Shown: positions 22,635 to 32,071, counted from the stretch's first letter. The stretch: 64,000 nucleotides of DNA from Patescibacteria group bacterium UBA2211 (GCA_002327845.1 DCUP01000006.1:81981-145980); one strand, 5' to 3'. The notes: generated by a model from the sequence alone, not told the origin. Numbers and translations: made by a program.

Positions 22635-24512
22635 TTATTGTAATTGATTTATCTTCTTAACAACGTCTTCATCTAAAGGATTTAAATCAAAAGCTTTTTT
22701 GTATTCAACTAAAGCTTCGTCATACTTTTCATCTTCTTCTAATAATCTAGCTACTGCTACATAAATATCATAATTCTGAGGAGCTAGAGACTTAGCTTTC
22801 TCATATGCAACAATCGCTTCTTCTGTTTTATCTTCTATGAGGAAATTAGTATTTTCATAAACTAAACCTAAGTTCTGCCAACTTTGAAAATTATTCTTAT
22901 CAGTATCGCAGGCAACTTTTGCCGCTGCCTCAGCTTTTGCAGCACTGTCTTTAATGGATTGCTTCTGCTCTTCTTTCTTGTCTCTAGTAGTCCATTTTTG
23001 TTCAAAATCTTCACTGGCTTTTATTAGGTACAATTGTGAGAGACCGACATAGTAGTCGCCTGACTTCCACAAACTTGAAGCTTTTTCCATTTCTGATATT
23101 GACTCGATAATCGCTCCTTGATTATTAAAATTATTTATTGATTTTTGATAATGAATCTCTGCTCTATAATAATTTATAAAATTAAAAATAATAAATCCTA
23201 AAATGATAAAAAGTGAGGAAAGAACTATTTTAGCAATTTTTTGAGAAGGAACGTCGATAATTCTTTCTTGCCCTTTCTGCTGTCCATCCCAAAGACCTAG
23301 AGTAAAAAACAATAAAAAGAGGGTGCTTGTATCTATCCTGTAAAAGAACATTAATAGAGTAAGACAGAAAAGTGTCGGAAATAATAAATCCAAGACATTC
23401 ACTGGATTATTTTTCTTTTCTTTTTTAAAACTTAAAAAATAAGTAAAACCTTGATAGTAGAAAAAAGAAATCAAAAGTAAGAATAAAAAAACTAATAGGA
23501 ATCCTCCTGTTACGAAAAAAGTTAAAAGAGGAATAGATCCTTCTTTAAATATTAAAGAAGAATCAACCGTGTTAAAACTTTTATCCTTGTATAATGAAAA
23601 TTGATAAGAATAGGTTGATAATCCAGAACCGATAAAAAAGTTTTTAAAGCTTTCTCCTAAACTTTTTTCTGCTATGTTCCAGCTTGATTCATAAGAAAGT
23701 CTTGATTCGTTTACCTTATCAACAAAAGGATTAGGTAAAAAGAAAAATGATAAGAAAATAAGAATCAAAGAAAAAGAAAGAATTGTTTTTTTTCTTCTGA
23801 ATACAAAATTACTCTCGAGCATGCTTCTCCAAAAAACAAAAAACATTCCTATCGCTACAAAAAACCAAGAAAGCTTGAAATCTATTAATATTAGAGAAGT
23901 TAAAAGTAGAACAAAAAATGTTCCCATTGAAGCCACTCTTACAATATTATAAGACTTTCCTTTTCTAAAATATTCAAGATTATTAAAAACAAAAGAGGTT
24001 AAAATAACAAAAGCCATTGAAATGATAATTGCTGTTCCAGAGATACTATCAAAAACAACTGGACTCGTCCCTGTGAATTTCTTAATAATATAAAGGATTG
24101 ATAAAACAGATGAACCAGCAACAAAATATTCTAATATCTTTACAGTGCCCCTCCTTTTAATAGTACTTGATAGATAAAAAACTATAAAACAAGATAAGAA
24201 TACTATTAAAGCATCGGCTTGAAATGGACGACCCCAAAAACTTAAAAATATGTTTTTAGAAAATAAAGAAGATAACAAGAGAGAGAACATTAAAAAAACC
24301 ACTATTCTTTGCAGCGGACTATCTCTAAAAGTAATCTTTTTTGAAAGAAAAATATTTAATAATAAAAGGAAAAAAATAGTAAAAGCAAAAACTAAAAGAA
24401 ATGCTTTTTCATTTAAAACCTGTGAAACGTTTACTTGAGGAATGAAAAAAAATGGAAAAAAGAATACAAATAAGCAAAAGATGTTTTTAGATATTTTCTC
24501 AAGATTAATCAT
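22635..24512 (-). CDS. Multi-pass membrane protein with C-terminal TPRs (O-antigen-ligase/WzyC-like)
   Basis: The 625-residue protein has about twelve hydrophobic segments in residues ~10-445 followed by a soluble tetratricopeptide-repeat region (~460-625) with clear units such as WQNLGLVYENTN, EEAIVAYEKAKSLAPQNYDIY and DEALVEYKKAFDLNPLDEDV. A long external loop between the late helices contains the RLSYESSWNIAEKSL region typical of the O-antigen ligase/polymerase superfamily. The combination matches Wzy-C-type proteins, which join sugar chains or glycans to acceptors. The true substrate cannot be read from the sequence. It lies in an operon between a flavoprotein and murB. Confidence 0.75.
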   Translation of the reverse strand: MINLEKISKNIFCLFVFFFPFFFIPQVNVSQVLNEKAFLLVFAFTIFFLLLLNIFLSKKITFRDSPLQRIVVFLMFSLLLSSLFSKNIFLSFWGRPFQADALIVFLSCFIVFYLSSTIKRRGTVKILEYFVAGSSVLSILYIIKKFTGTSPVVFDSISGTAIIISMAFVILTSFVFNNLEYFRKGKSYNIVRVASMGTFFVLLLTSLILIDFKLSWFFVAIGMFFVFWRSMLESNFVFRRKKTILSFSLILIFLSFFFLPNPFVDKVNESRLSYESSWNIAEKSLGESFKNFFIGSGLSTYSYQFSLYKDKSFNTVDSSLIFKEGSIPLLTFFVTGGFLLVFLFLLLISFFYYQGFTYFLSFKKEKKNNPVNVLDLLFPTLFCLTLLMFFYRIDTSTLFLLFFTLGLWDGQQKGQERIIDVPSQKIAKIVLSSLFIILGFIIFNFINYYRAEIHYQKSINNFNNQGAIIESISEMEKASSLWKSGDYYVGLSQLYLIKASEDFEQKWTTRDKKEEQKQSIKDSAAKAEAAAKVACDTDKNNFQSWQNLGLVYENTNFLIEDKTEEAIVAYEKAKSLAPQNYDIYVAVARLLEEDEKYDEALVEYKKAFDLNPLDEDVVKKINQLQ

Positions 24513-24516
24513 GATA

Positions 24517-25776
24517 TTATTTTACACCACTTGCTGCATTCTGCCCAGCTACATATCCTGTAGTCCAGCACATTTGTAAATTATATCCTCCACAAGGACC
24601 ATCCAGATTGATTGCTTCTCCAGCAAAATACAAATTATTAATTATTTTAGACTTCATTGTTTTTGAATCTATCGTTTTTAAAGAAATACCGCCATGAGTT
24701 GCCATGGCCTTATCAAAACCAAGAAGGCCGACAATACTAATTTCAATCTTTTTCATAAACTTAACTAATCTCATCCTTTCTTCTTTAGTAATATCGTTTC
24801 CCTTTCTATCAAAAGAAATACTACTAAAATTAAGAATAAACGCAGAAAACTTTTCTGGAAAGAAATCATTCAAACATTTTAGAATATGTTTCTTTCTGTT
24901 TTTATTAAAGACAGACAAAATAAACTTATCTAATTGTTCAGCGTTCTTGGTAGGAAATAAATCAATTGTCATTTTAACTTTTCCCTTTTCTAATAGGTCC
25001 CCGATTATTCTACTCATATCTAAGATTAACGGACCGCTAAAACCAAAATGAGTAAATAATATTTCTCCCCTTCCCTCGCTTTCTTTTTTTTGATTACAAA
25101 ACAGAGAAATAGAAACATCTTCTAAAGAAATTCCCTGAAGACTTTTAGTCCATTGCTCTTTAGTTTCAATAGGAGTTAAGGCTGGCTTTGTATCAATAAT
25201 ATCGTGTCCTAATCTTTTAGCCCAGATAAAACTATCTCCCGATGATCCGGTACTGGGATAAGACCTTCCTCCTGAAGAAATAATGAATTGATCGGCTTCT
25301 ATTTCTTTTCCATTCAATAAAGAAATAGAAGTAATGAGTTTTCCTTTTTTATTTACTTCCTTAACTTCTGAAGAAAACAAAATATCAACTTTGTATTTTT
25401 TCAATAAAGAAACCAAAACATTTAAAATATCTTTGGCTTTTTCAGAAGCTGGAAATACTTTACCTTTTTCGTTTTTCAATTCTACCCCATTATTTTCAAA
25501 AAATTCCATTGTTTCTTTAGTTCCAAAAACAGAAAAAGGAGATAAAAGAAAATCTCCTTCCTTGCCAAATTTACTACAAAAATCACGAATACTTTTTTCG
25601 ACGTGAGTTAAATTACATCTTCCACCACCAGTCATTAAAAGCTTAATTCCTATCTTTTCATTTTTTTCAATTAAAGCAACTTTTGCTCCCATCTCTCCTG
25701 CTTTAATTGCTGCTATCATTCCTGCTGGTCCTCCTCCAATGACAGCAATATCATATTTTTTTGAAACTTTTTCCAT
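24517..25776 (-). CDS. HI0933-family (YhiN-type) flavoprotein oxidoreductase
   Basis: The protein is a NAD(P)/FAD-dependent oxidoreductase of the HI0933/YhiN family, whose physiological substrate is unknown. It has a dinucleotide-binding IAVIGGGPAGMIAA near the N terminus, the signature LLMTGGGRCNLTH, the middle SSGGRSYPSTGSSGDSF, and the C-terminal FAGEAINLDGPCGGYNLQMCWTTGY which closes around FAD. I start it at the ATG at 25776, one base after the ychF stop (TAATATG), rather than at the longer frame to 25824, whose residues do not match the family. Length is then about 419 residues, normal for the family. Confidence 0.9.
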   Translation of the reverse strand: MEKVSKKYDIAVIGGGPAGMIAAIKAGEMGAKVALIEKNEKIGIKLLMTGGGRCNLTHVEKSIRDFCSKFGKEGDFLLSPFSVFGTKETMEFFENNGVELKNEKGKVFPASEKAKDILNVLVSLLKKYKVDILFSSEVKEVNKKGKLITSISLLNGKEIEADQFIISSGGRSYPSTGSSGDSFIWAKRLGHDIIDTKPALTPIETKEQWTKSLQGISLEDVSISLFCNQKKESEGRGEILFTHFGFSGPLILDMSRIIGDLLEKGKVKMTIDLFPTKNAEQLDKFILSVFNKNRKKHILKCLNDFFPEKFSAFILNFSSISFDRKGNDITKEERMRLVKFMKKIEISIVGLLGFDKAMATHGGISLKTIDSKTMKSKIINNLYFAGEAINLDGPCGGYNLQMCWTTGYVAGQNAASGVK

Positions 25777-25777
25777 A

Positions 25778-26845
25778 TTATTTTCCACTTTTAATTTCAA
25801 TAACGTCTCCGTCTTGAACAACATATTCTTTTCCTTCTGTTCTAATCATTCCCTTTTCTCTTGCTGCAGAAAAACCTCCACACTCTATTAATTTTTCCCA
25901 ATTAATTACTTCTGCCTTAATAAATGTTTCTTCAAAGTCAGTATGAATTGCGCCTCCGGCTTGAGGAGCTTTATCTCCTTTATGTATTGTCCAAGCCCTT
26001 GTTTCGTCTGATCCAGTTGTTAAAAATGTAATCAATCCTAAAAGATCATATGACTCTTTAATTAATTCATTCATTTTTGGTTCTGGAGAAAGACCAAAAG
26101 ATTCTCTTTCTTCGGAACTCATATCTCCACTTTCTGATTCAGTCAAAACGTCCATAAAGATATACCTCCAATTATTTTTCTTGAACACTTCTAAAACATC
26201 TGGAGAAATATCCTTTTCTTCTCCATTTAACAAATACAAACGTGGCTTTGATGATAACAATTGATAACTTTTAATTATTTTTGTTTCTTCTTCATCCCAA
26301 TTAAAATCAGATGGCATCTTTCCTTCTTTTAACAAAACCTCTACCTTCTTTAATACTTCTAATTCCTTAATCGCTTTTTTGTCTCCCGACTTTACTTCTC
26401 TTTCTAAAGAGTACAATCTCTTCTCAACCGTCTCTAAATCTTTTAATATCATTTCCATGTCTAATATTTCCTTGTCTTTTAATACGTCTATCGTGGGACG
26501 AGTATTAACAATTGTTTCATTTTTAAAACAACGCAAAACATATACGATAGCATCGACTTCTCTAATATTAGCTAAAAATTTATTTCCTAATCCTTCACCC
26601 TTACTTGCTCCTTCAACTAATCCAGCAATATCAACAAATTCAATCGTGGTATATATTTTCTTTGCTGAATGCGTTAATTCGGCCAATTTATCAACTCTGA
26701 TGTCTGGCACAGCAACAACACCGACGTTTGGGTCGATGGTGCAGAAAGGATAATTAGCAATATCCACTTGTTTTTTTGTAATTAGCTGGAATAGGGTTGA
26801 TTTTCCCACATTAGGAAAACCGACTATTCCGATATGTAATGACAT
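25778..26845 (-). CDS. ychF: Ribosome-associated ATPase YchF/OLA1
   Basis: YchF is a universally conserved Obg-family P-loop protein that prefers ATP and associates with ribosomes. This 355-residue copy has GFPNVGKSTLFQLIT (Walker A), DIAGLVEGASKGEGLGNKFL (G3 region), a helical insertion at ~120-200, a variant LLNGEEKD G4 strand and the C-terminal TGS domain (residues ~270-355) with FTTGSDETRAWTIHKG and HTDFEETFIKAEVI. It starts one base after the stop of the ATP-cone gene (TAAAATG) and runs directly into the flavoprotein gene. Confidence 0.95.
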   Translation of the reverse strand: MSLHIGIVGFPNVGKSTLFQLITKKQVDIANYPFCTIDPNVGVVAVPDIRVDKLAELTHSAKKIYTTIEFVDIAGLVEGASKGEGLGNKFLANIREVDAIVYVLRCFKNETIVNTRPTIDVLKDKEILDMEMILKDLETVEKRLYSLEREVKSGDKKAIKELEVLKKVEVLLKEGKMPSDFNWDEEETKIIKSYQLLSSKPRLYLLNGEEKDISPDVLEVFKKNNWRYIFMDVLTESESGDMSSEERESFGLSPEPKMNELIKESYDLLGLITFLTTGSDETRAWTIHKGDKAPQAGGAIHTDFEETFIKAEVINWEKLIECGGFSAAREKGMIRTEGKEYVVQDGDVIEIKSGK

Positions 26846-26846
26846 T

Positions 26847-27668
26847 TTATTTTAATAATACCTCAGCTTCTCTTTTTAAACTTTCTAACTGTTTCTTTGG
26901 TATATTAACCTTTTTAGAGAATTTATCAATATCAAGACTTAAAATTTCACAAGCGAGCATAATTCCTTCATTCTTAAATATGTCAGCTTGATAACCTTTA
27001 AAAGAAGGAAGAATAGTTATAGGATATAGTTTGTTTCTATCAATTATATCCTCTAGTCCTTCATTTTTAGGATAATCCCATCCCAACAATCTTATTCCTT
27101 TACAGGTTGAATATTTAATAGCTTGATCGGTAAATCTAACATTGGTTACAATAAAGAAATTAAGATTACCATTAAGCTTTCCGCTATTTTTAATGTCATC
27201 TAAGACGGCAAATCCTTTCAAACAAACATTAATATCTATCTTATCTCCTCCATTGTTCCTATACTTACATTCTCCGACATAAGTAGTTCCTTCTTTCTCG
27301 GCTATAAAATCTGTTTCGTAACTACTACATTTGCCAGATAATATTCTGCTTCCCTTGACTTTCATTCCTGATTTAGAAAGAACTTGTCTTACAAAATCCT
27401 CAAACACAAAACCAGCTGGTCCTAATTTCTTCATTCCCTCTTTTAGATTAAATCTTAAAGAAAATTGAAGGTTTTCTCTTTTTAACTTATTCTTAACTTT
27501 TTTAAATATTTCTGATGTCTTGATTCCGTCATAAATTTCTCCCTCTATTTCATTAGAAATATCTTTAGCTAAAAAAGCAGGAGCCCCTGCTTTGATTGCA
27601 GAATAATATACTTTTTTTACAGAAAAGTTTTCCTTTTCTCCGTTAAGCTTTATTACTTGATAAGCCAT
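26847..27668 (-). CDS. ATP-cone plus restriction-endonuclease-like fusion protein
   Basis: The N-terminal half (~1-90) is an ATP-cone domain, the nucleotide-sensing module of ribonucleotide reductase and NrdR: YQVIKLNGEKENFSVKKVYYSAIKAG and the following helices fit closely. The C-terminal half (~95-273) contains a Mrr/PD-(D/E)XK-like nuclease core with FEDFVRQVL, YETDFIAEKEGTTYVGECKYR (Asp, then Glu-x-Lys) and a following beta strand FFIVTNVRFT. This pair suggests a nuclease controlled by the nucleotide pool. The ATG at 27668 follows the upstream stop by one base; an in-frame TTG three codons earlier is less likely. Similar fusions are known in archaea and CPR genomes, but their role is unknown. 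Confidence 0.8.
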   Translation of the reverse strand: MAYQVIKLNGEKENFSVKKVYYSAIKAGAPAFLAKDISNEIEGEIYDGIKTSEIFKKVKNKLKRENLQFSLRFNLKEGMKKLGPAGFVFEDFVRQVLSKSGMKVKGSRILSGKCSSYETDFIAEKEGTTYVGECKYRNNGGDKIDINVCLKGFAVLDDIKNSGKLNGNLNFFIVTNVRFTDQAIKYSTCKGIRLLGWDYPKNEGLEDIIDRNKLYPITILPSFKGYQADIFKNEGIMLACEILSLDIDKFSKKVNIPKKQLESLKREAEVLLK

Positions 27669-27669
27669 A

Positions 27670-27948
27670 TTATTCAAACTTTGATTTAATATTTTCTTTT
27701 ACTCTCTCGTATTTATTTTTAATTCCTTTAACTTTAAAACTCAATCTAATGTATTGTAATCCAAAAAGAATAATAATTATTCCGACAAAATAAGCAAATA
27801 TCTTTAAAGCTTCTTCTGGCCAAGCTATAAAAGAAAGACCAAGAGCTATAGCTACTAAACCATTCAAGAATACAAGCCACCAATTTCCACTTACTTCTTT
27901 AACATAATTATCTACTACATTAATTACGAAAAAATTTGATTTTTCCAT
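27670..27948 (-). CDS. Short HdeD-like (DUF308) membrane protein
   Basis: This 92-residue protein has two hydrophobic segments (~20-45 and ~47-70) in the arrangement GNWWLVFLNGLVAIALGLSFIAWPEEALKIFAYFVGIIIILFGL, typical of one repeat of the HdeD/DUF308 family, followed by a charged tail. HdeD proteins are implicated in acid tolerance in enterobacteria; the short form has no known role. It sits between thymidine kinase and the ATP-cone protein, with a one-base TAATATG junction into the latter. Confidence 0.7.
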   Translation of the reverse strand: MEKSNFFVINVVDNYVKEVSGNWWLVFLNGLVAIALGLSFIAWPEEALKIFAYFVGIIIILFGLQYIRLSFKVKGIKNKYERVKENIKSKFE

Positions 27949-27955
27949 ATATTTT

Positions 27956-28510
27956 TTAATTACTTCTTATATTATGAAAACATTTTCTACAAACAGGAAC
28001 ATATGTATAAGTTCCATCTTCAGGAACTACAGATGGAACACCGTCAATAATTATTTTACCATCCTTAAAGATTGAAGTGTAAACCGCATTCGGTTCTTTA
28101 CAAATCTCGCAAACTGATCTTTTAAACTTAACTTCTTTAGGGCCTAGTTCCATCAACTTCTTAACTATCCCAAACATTTCTCCTTTGTAATCCATATCTA
28201 ATCCAGAAACAAAAACTTTAACATCTCTATTTAGCAACTCTTTAATTGCACCAACATCTTTCTCGTCAAACATATGAACCTCATCAATTCCGACAACCCT
28301 AGCCTCTTCATTAAGAATATCATTAAGAGAAGATATCTTTTTGCAACTAATAGATAGTCCAGTTCTTGACCACATACTTTCATTTCTCACGTCTTTAATC
28401 GGCTGATAAACTTGAAAAGGAATATTAGTATACTGCAAATGATTAAAAAGACTAATCATCTCTAAAGACTTTCCGCTCTTCATTGGGCCGATTATCAATG
28501 TTAAATTCAT
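27956..28510 (-). CDS. tdk: Thymidine kinase, type II
   Basis: Thymidine kinase phosphorylates thymidine to dTMP in the salvage pathway, a likely main source of dTTP in an organism with reduced biosynthesis. The 184-residue protein has the P-loop IIGPMKSGKSLEM at ~5-17, the Walker B region VVGIDEVHMF, the FVSGLDMDYKGEMFG lasso-side segment and a zinc site of two CxxC pairs (CEICKEPNAVYT and CRKCF). The gene lies beside mazG, another nucleotide-pool enzyme, in the long operon. Confidence 0.93.
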   Translation of the reverse strand: MNLTLIIGPMKSGKSLEMISLFNHLQYTNIPFQVYQPIKDVRNESMWSRTGLSISCKKISSLNDILNEEARVVGIDEVHMFDEKDVGAIKELLNRDVKVFVSGLDMDYKGEMFGIVKKLMELGPKEVKFKRSVCEICKEPNAVYTSIFKDGKIIIDGVPSVVPEDGTYTYVPVCRKCFHNIRSN

Positions 28511-28512
28511 GC

Positions 28513-28842
28513 CTATCTATTATCTCCACTTCCATGAAGTTCATTTCTCTGTTGTCTTGATTGTAATTTTTCCAAATTCTTTTGGGCAACATCTTCTAAG
28601 GAAATTTTTAGTTCTTTTGATAAATTAGCAACATACCACAAAACATCTCCTAGTTCTTTTGTTATTTCTTCTTTTTTTTCTTCTGAAACTATTCCATTAC
28701 CATCTCTAATAACTTTCTTTATTTTTTCGGCCACCTCTCCTGCTTCTCCAGCTAAACCAAGTGTTGGATAAATAAAATTATTATCTTTGTTTGGATAGAT
28801 AGCTGTCTTTCTTGCTTCTTCCTGGTATTCTTGAAATGTCAT
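28513..28842 (-). CDS. mazG: MazG-type nucleotide pyrophosphohydrolase
   Basis: This all-alpha NTP pyrophosphohydrolase (109 residues) is predicted to hydrolyse non-canonical or excess nucleoside triphosphates to monophosphates. The magnesium-binding motifs are intact: GLAGEAGEVAEKIKKVIRDG gives the ExxE half and EEITKELGDVLWYVANLS the ExxD half. I start it at the ATG at 28842 (MTFQEYQEEARKTA); the open frame up to 28878 overlaps the preceding gene and is not family-like. It is two bases from the thymidine kinase gene. Confidence 0.9.
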   Translation of the reverse strand: MTFQEYQEEARKTAIYPNKDNNFIYPTLGLAGEAGEVAEKIKKVIRDGNGIVSEEKKEEITKELGDVLWYVANLSKELKISLEDVAQKNLEKLQSRQQRNELHGSGDNR

Positions 28843-28849
28843 ATTTATA

Positions 28850-29362
28850 TTAATTATTATTTTTATAATTTCTGCCAATTATGAAATAAGCAATGATTCC
28901 TCCCATTAAAGCTGTAATTAATTGAGGATAGCTCATCATTACCGCTATCTTGTCTGCAATAGCTTGTTTAACAAAAAAACTAATTAAGAAGTTACTTACT
29001 AAGAATAAAAATGAAAACTTTAATAGCGCGGCCGGAATCAAACCTAAAAAGAAATTATTCTTTCTTAGTAGACTGAATATGTATACTAATAAAAAGTTTC
29101 CCATTATTATAAAGGGAACCATCGGAGCCATAACCATAGGTAATAAACCAAACATTAAGGAAATTACACTTGGTAAAAAACAAAGTAAGGTTGCTCCTCT
29201 CATTCCCAATAAAACAACTGATATTAAAAGCGATGCATTAACTATTGTTCCTGTTATTATTTGATTATTTATCATTGGTGCAAAACAAACGATAAGAAGC
29301 AAAACAAAAAATTGCACTAAAGATAATACTATTTTTTTGTCTAATGATAATGCCTGTTCCAT
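28850..29362 (-). CDS. Six-helix membrane protein linked to the hydrogenase (ECF-S-like)
   Basis: This 170-residue protein is almost all hydrophobic, with about six predicted helices and a short cytoplasmic tail (GRNYKNNN). Its arrangement, with LLGMRGATLLCFLPSVISLMFGLL in the middle, resembles substrate-binding S components of ECF transporters, and similar proteins beside hydrogenase genes are sometimes labelled iron hydrogenase. It starts one base after the [FeFe] hydrogenase stop (TAATATG). A role in supplying a metal, vitamin or cofactor to the hydrogenase is possible but not shown. Confidence 0.6.
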   Translation of the reverse strand: MEQALSLDKKIVLSLVQFFVLLLIVCFAPMINNQIITGTIVNASLLISVVLLGMRGATLLCFLPSVISLMFGLLPMVMAPMVPFIIMGNFLLVYIFSLLRKNNFFLGLIPAALLKFSFLFLVSNFLISFFVKQAIADKIAVMMSYPQLITALMGGIIAYFIIGRNYKNNN

Positions 29363-29363
29363 A

Positions 29364-31094
29364 TTATTTTTCTTTTATTATTTTTATCTTATCTTTTTCT
29401 TTTTTAGAATAATGAGTATGGCATATCTTATGAATATTCTTTTTATTCTTAAAGAAATCCTTATAAAGAAGATCTACTATTGGGCTTTCATGGGCCATTC
29501 TTAATCCCCATTTTTTATCTACCTCATATAAAGCTAATGCTCTCTTCCTTCTTATCTCCTTATCTGTCGGCATTGGTTGTCCTCCTCCTCCAATACATCC
29601 GCCAAGACAAGTCATCACTTCAACATAATCATATAGTTTGGGATTATCCTTCAACTTCTCTAATAAGTTTTTAGCGTTTCCCAATCCATTAACAATCGCC
29701 ACATTAACAACGATATCTCCTATTTTAATTTTTGCTTCCTTACATTCCTGCATTCCTCTTATCTCCTTAAAATCAATTTTCTTTAATTTCTTTCCTGTTA
29801 CTTTTTCATAGACAGTACGTAATGCTGATTCAGTCACACCTCCTGTTGCTCCATAAATAACACCGGCTCCAGTATATTTATCCCAGGGAGCATCTGGCTC
29901 TTCTTCTTTAATTTCACTAATATCTATTTGCCTCTTCTTTAATAATCTGCTTAATTCTCTAGTTGTTAAAACGTAATCTATCGGCTTTAAATCGTCAACG
30001 TATAATTCTTCTCTTGTTGCTTCATATTTTTTTGAAGTACAGGGCATAACAGAAACAACGACGATCTTTTTAGGATTAATCTTTTCCTGCTCAGCTAAAT
30101 AAGTTTTGGTTAGTCCTCCTAAAATTATTTGCGGAGACCTAACCGTTGTTAAATTTTTCATGAACTGAGGATAATTAAGTTCAACAAACTTAACCCATGA
30201 AGGACAACAAGAGGTAAACATTGGTAATCCTTCCTGATTAGTCAATCTTTCGATCAACTCTCCGCCCTCTTCTATTGTCGTGATATCTGCTCCAACAGAA
30301 ACATCAAAAACCCTATCTGCTCCTAGCTTCCTTATTCCAGCTACCATTTTTCCTGTAACAACTGTTCCGTAGTCCATTCCAAATTCTTCTCCCAAGCTAC
30401 TTCTAATTGAAGGAGCAAATTGAAAAACAACATATTTGTTTTTATCGTCTAGTGCACGTTCAACATCATTAATAGCATCAACTTCTTCAAAAGCCCCACT
30501 CGGACAACGAACTAAACATTGACCACAATAGATACAATCTTTCTTCTCTTCTTTTGATGGGCCAACTTCCCAAAAAGAATTATTTTCTTCTACAGTTAAA
30601 AATCCTACTCCTTGTTTATCGCACATTTCAACGCAATTATGACAATCAATACATTTTGAAGAATCAAATATAATTGATGGCCCAAACTGATACTTTGGGA
30701 AAAACTTCTTCCTATCTTCAAATTTAGTTATTTGTATGCCACATTCCTTAGCTAAAGCAAGAAGTCGACAGTGATAATTCCTAATACAAGTAGGACACTG
30801 CTCGATATGTTGAGAAAAAAGAAGCTCTAAATTAGTTTTTCTAATTTTCTTTATTTCTGAAGAATCAGTAATAACCTCCATTCCTGGTTCTATTTCAACA
30901 GAACAAGAAGTATGTAATCCTTTTCTATCCTTAATTGAAACCAAGCATAATCGACAACTGCTTTTCGGTTTTAAATCAGAATGATAACAAGCGGCGGGAA
31001 TCTTAATATTATTCCTTCGTGCTACCTGAAGAATAGTTTCTCCTTTTTCTCCGACTACTTCTTTATTATTAATTTTAAATTTAATATTTTTCAT
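29364..31094 (-). CDS. hydA: [FeFe] hydrogenase catalytic subunit
   Basis: This 576-residue enzyme makes or oxidises hydrogen at an H-cluster. The N-terminal [2Fe-2S] domain has Cys36, 47, 50 and 64; a His-Cys3 [4Fe-4S] site has His96, Cys100, 103 and 109; two further [4Fe-4S] clusters use Cys148/151/154/158 and Cys187/190/193/197. The H-cluster motifs are TSCCPSW (294-300, PSW rather than the common PGW), MPCTSKKYE (350-358) and EVMTCLGGCIGGGGQP (492-507), so all ligands and the proton-transfer cysteine are kept. The gene overlaps its NuoF-like partner by 14 bases, which suggests an NAD(H)-linked enzyme. No HydE, HydF or HydG maturase lies in the window. Confidence 0.95.
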   Translation of the reverse strand: MKNIKFKINNKEVVGEKGETILQVARRNNIKIPAACYHSDLKPKSSCRLCLVSIKDRKGLHTSCSVEIEPGMEVITDSSEIKKIRKTNLELLFSQHIEQCPTCIRNYHCRLLALAKECGIQITKFEDRKKFFPKYQFGPSIIFDSSKCIDCHNCVEMCDKQGVGFLTVEENNSFWEVGPSKEEKKDCIYCGQCLVRCPSGAFEEVDAINDVERALDDKNKYVVFQFAPSIRSSLGEEFGMDYGTVVTGKMVAGIRKLGADRVFDVSVGADITTIEEGGELIERLTNQEGLPMFTSCCPSWVKFVELNYPQFMKNLTTVRSPQIILGGLTKTYLAEQEKINPKKIVVVSVMPCTSKKYEATREELYVDDLKPIDYVLTTRELSRLLKKRQIDISEIKEEEPDAPWDKYTGAGVIYGATGGVTESALRTVYEKVTGKKLKKIDFKEIRGMQECKEAKIKIGDIVVNVAIVNGLGNAKNLLEKLKDNPKLYDYVEVMTCLGGCIGGGGQPMPTDKEIRRKRALALYEVDKKWGLRMAHESPIVDLLYKDFFKNKKNIHKICHTHYSKKEKDKIKIIKEK

Positions 31095-32070
31095 TTTTAA
31101 TTACCTTTTCAATTAAAGATATAAAAGGAATTGGAATTCCTCTTCCTAATGCACAAAAACTTGACTCTTTAAGACTTAAAAACAACTCATCTAAAATATC
31201 GTAATCGAGTTTTTTCTTTTTAACCATTTCATAAATTCTGTAAGCTCCCTCTCTACAAGGAACACATTTATCACAATTTCCAAGATGAAAAAATTCAGCC
31301 CATTTTTCCATTAGTGCAAAAACATTAGTTTTCTTTCTATCAAAAATAGTAATTGAGCCAGCACCAGAAACTGGCCTATTCAATTCTTCCATAATCATTA
31401 TCTCTCCAGATGCTCCTCCTCCAACTTGAGCAAAAAAATCAAATGAAGGATAATTGCCTGTCTTTTTTAAAACTTCAAAAATTGTCATCTCCTCTGGAAG
31501 TTCATAAACTCCAGGATTTTCTACGTCTCCATTAACAGAATAAAATCTCTTTTTTTCATATTTGCCCTGAGCAATCTTAGAAATATAATAGAAAGTTTCA
31601 ACGTTGTTCATTAAAGTTGGACAGCCAAACAACCCACTATCTGTTAAAAAGGGTGGCTTCTTTCTTGGTTCAGCTCTTTTACCTTCTATTGATTCACAAA
31701 TAGCTGTTTCTTCTCCTCCAATATACCTGGCTTTTTTTTCAAAAATAATTATTTTTCTTTTCCCGATTGCCAGCTTAATACTCTCTTCCATTTCTTTAAA
31801 ATATTTACTATTAATGTAAATATATCCAGTTTCCGCAGAAATAGTTTCCATGGCTAAACTAATTCCGTTAATAACTTCACCTAGGTAGTTTTTTAAAATA
31901 TATCCATCTTTAAAAACATTAGGTTCTCCCTCTGAAGCATTACAGATTACGTATTTAACTTTTCCCTTAGCTTTCTTGGCTAATTCCCATTTTAAACCAA
32001 CGGGAAAGCCTCCGCCTCCACGGCCCTTTAATCCTGAATCCTTAAGTTTTTTTATTATTGAATTTGCCAT
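31081..32070 (-). CDS. NuoF/HydB-like NADH-binding hydrogenase subunit
   Basis: This 329-residue flavoprotein is the electron-input partner of the hydrogenase. It has the FMN/NADH-binding LKGRGGGGFPVGLKW at residues 14-29, CNASEGEP at 43-50, a middle EGKRAEPRKKPPFL loop and a [4Fe-4S] site formed by Cys266, Cys269, Cys272 and Cys306. It is shorter than full HydB: the N-terminal thioredoxin-like [2Fe-2S] domain and the C-terminal ferredoxin domains are absent, and no separate NuoE/HydC gene is present nearby. Electrons would pass from NADH through FMN and one cluster to HydA. The TspO gene stops one base before its ATG (TAATATG). Confidence 0.88.
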   Translation of the reverse strand: MANSIIKKLKDSGLKGRGGGGFPVGLKWELAKKAKGKVKYVICNASEGEPNVFKDGYILKNYLGEVINGISLAMETISAETGYIYINSKYFKEMEESIKLAIGKRKIIIFEKKARYIGGEETAICESIEGKRAEPRKKPPFLTDSGLFGCPTLMNNVETFYYISKIAQGKYEKKRFYSVNGDVENPGVYELPEEMTIFEVLKKTGNYPSFDFFAQVGGGASGEIMIMEELNRPVSGAGSITIFDRKKTNVFALMEKWAEFFHLGNCDKCVPCREGAYRIYEMVKKKKLDYDILDELFLSLKESSFCALGRGIPIPFISLIEKVIKNEKY

Positions 32071-32071
32071 A

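Noticed and set aside
29364..32070. Reading the hydrogenase and NuoF-like genes as part of respiratory complex I
   Set aside because: HydA has complete H-cluster motifs, and no membrane Nuo subunits are present.
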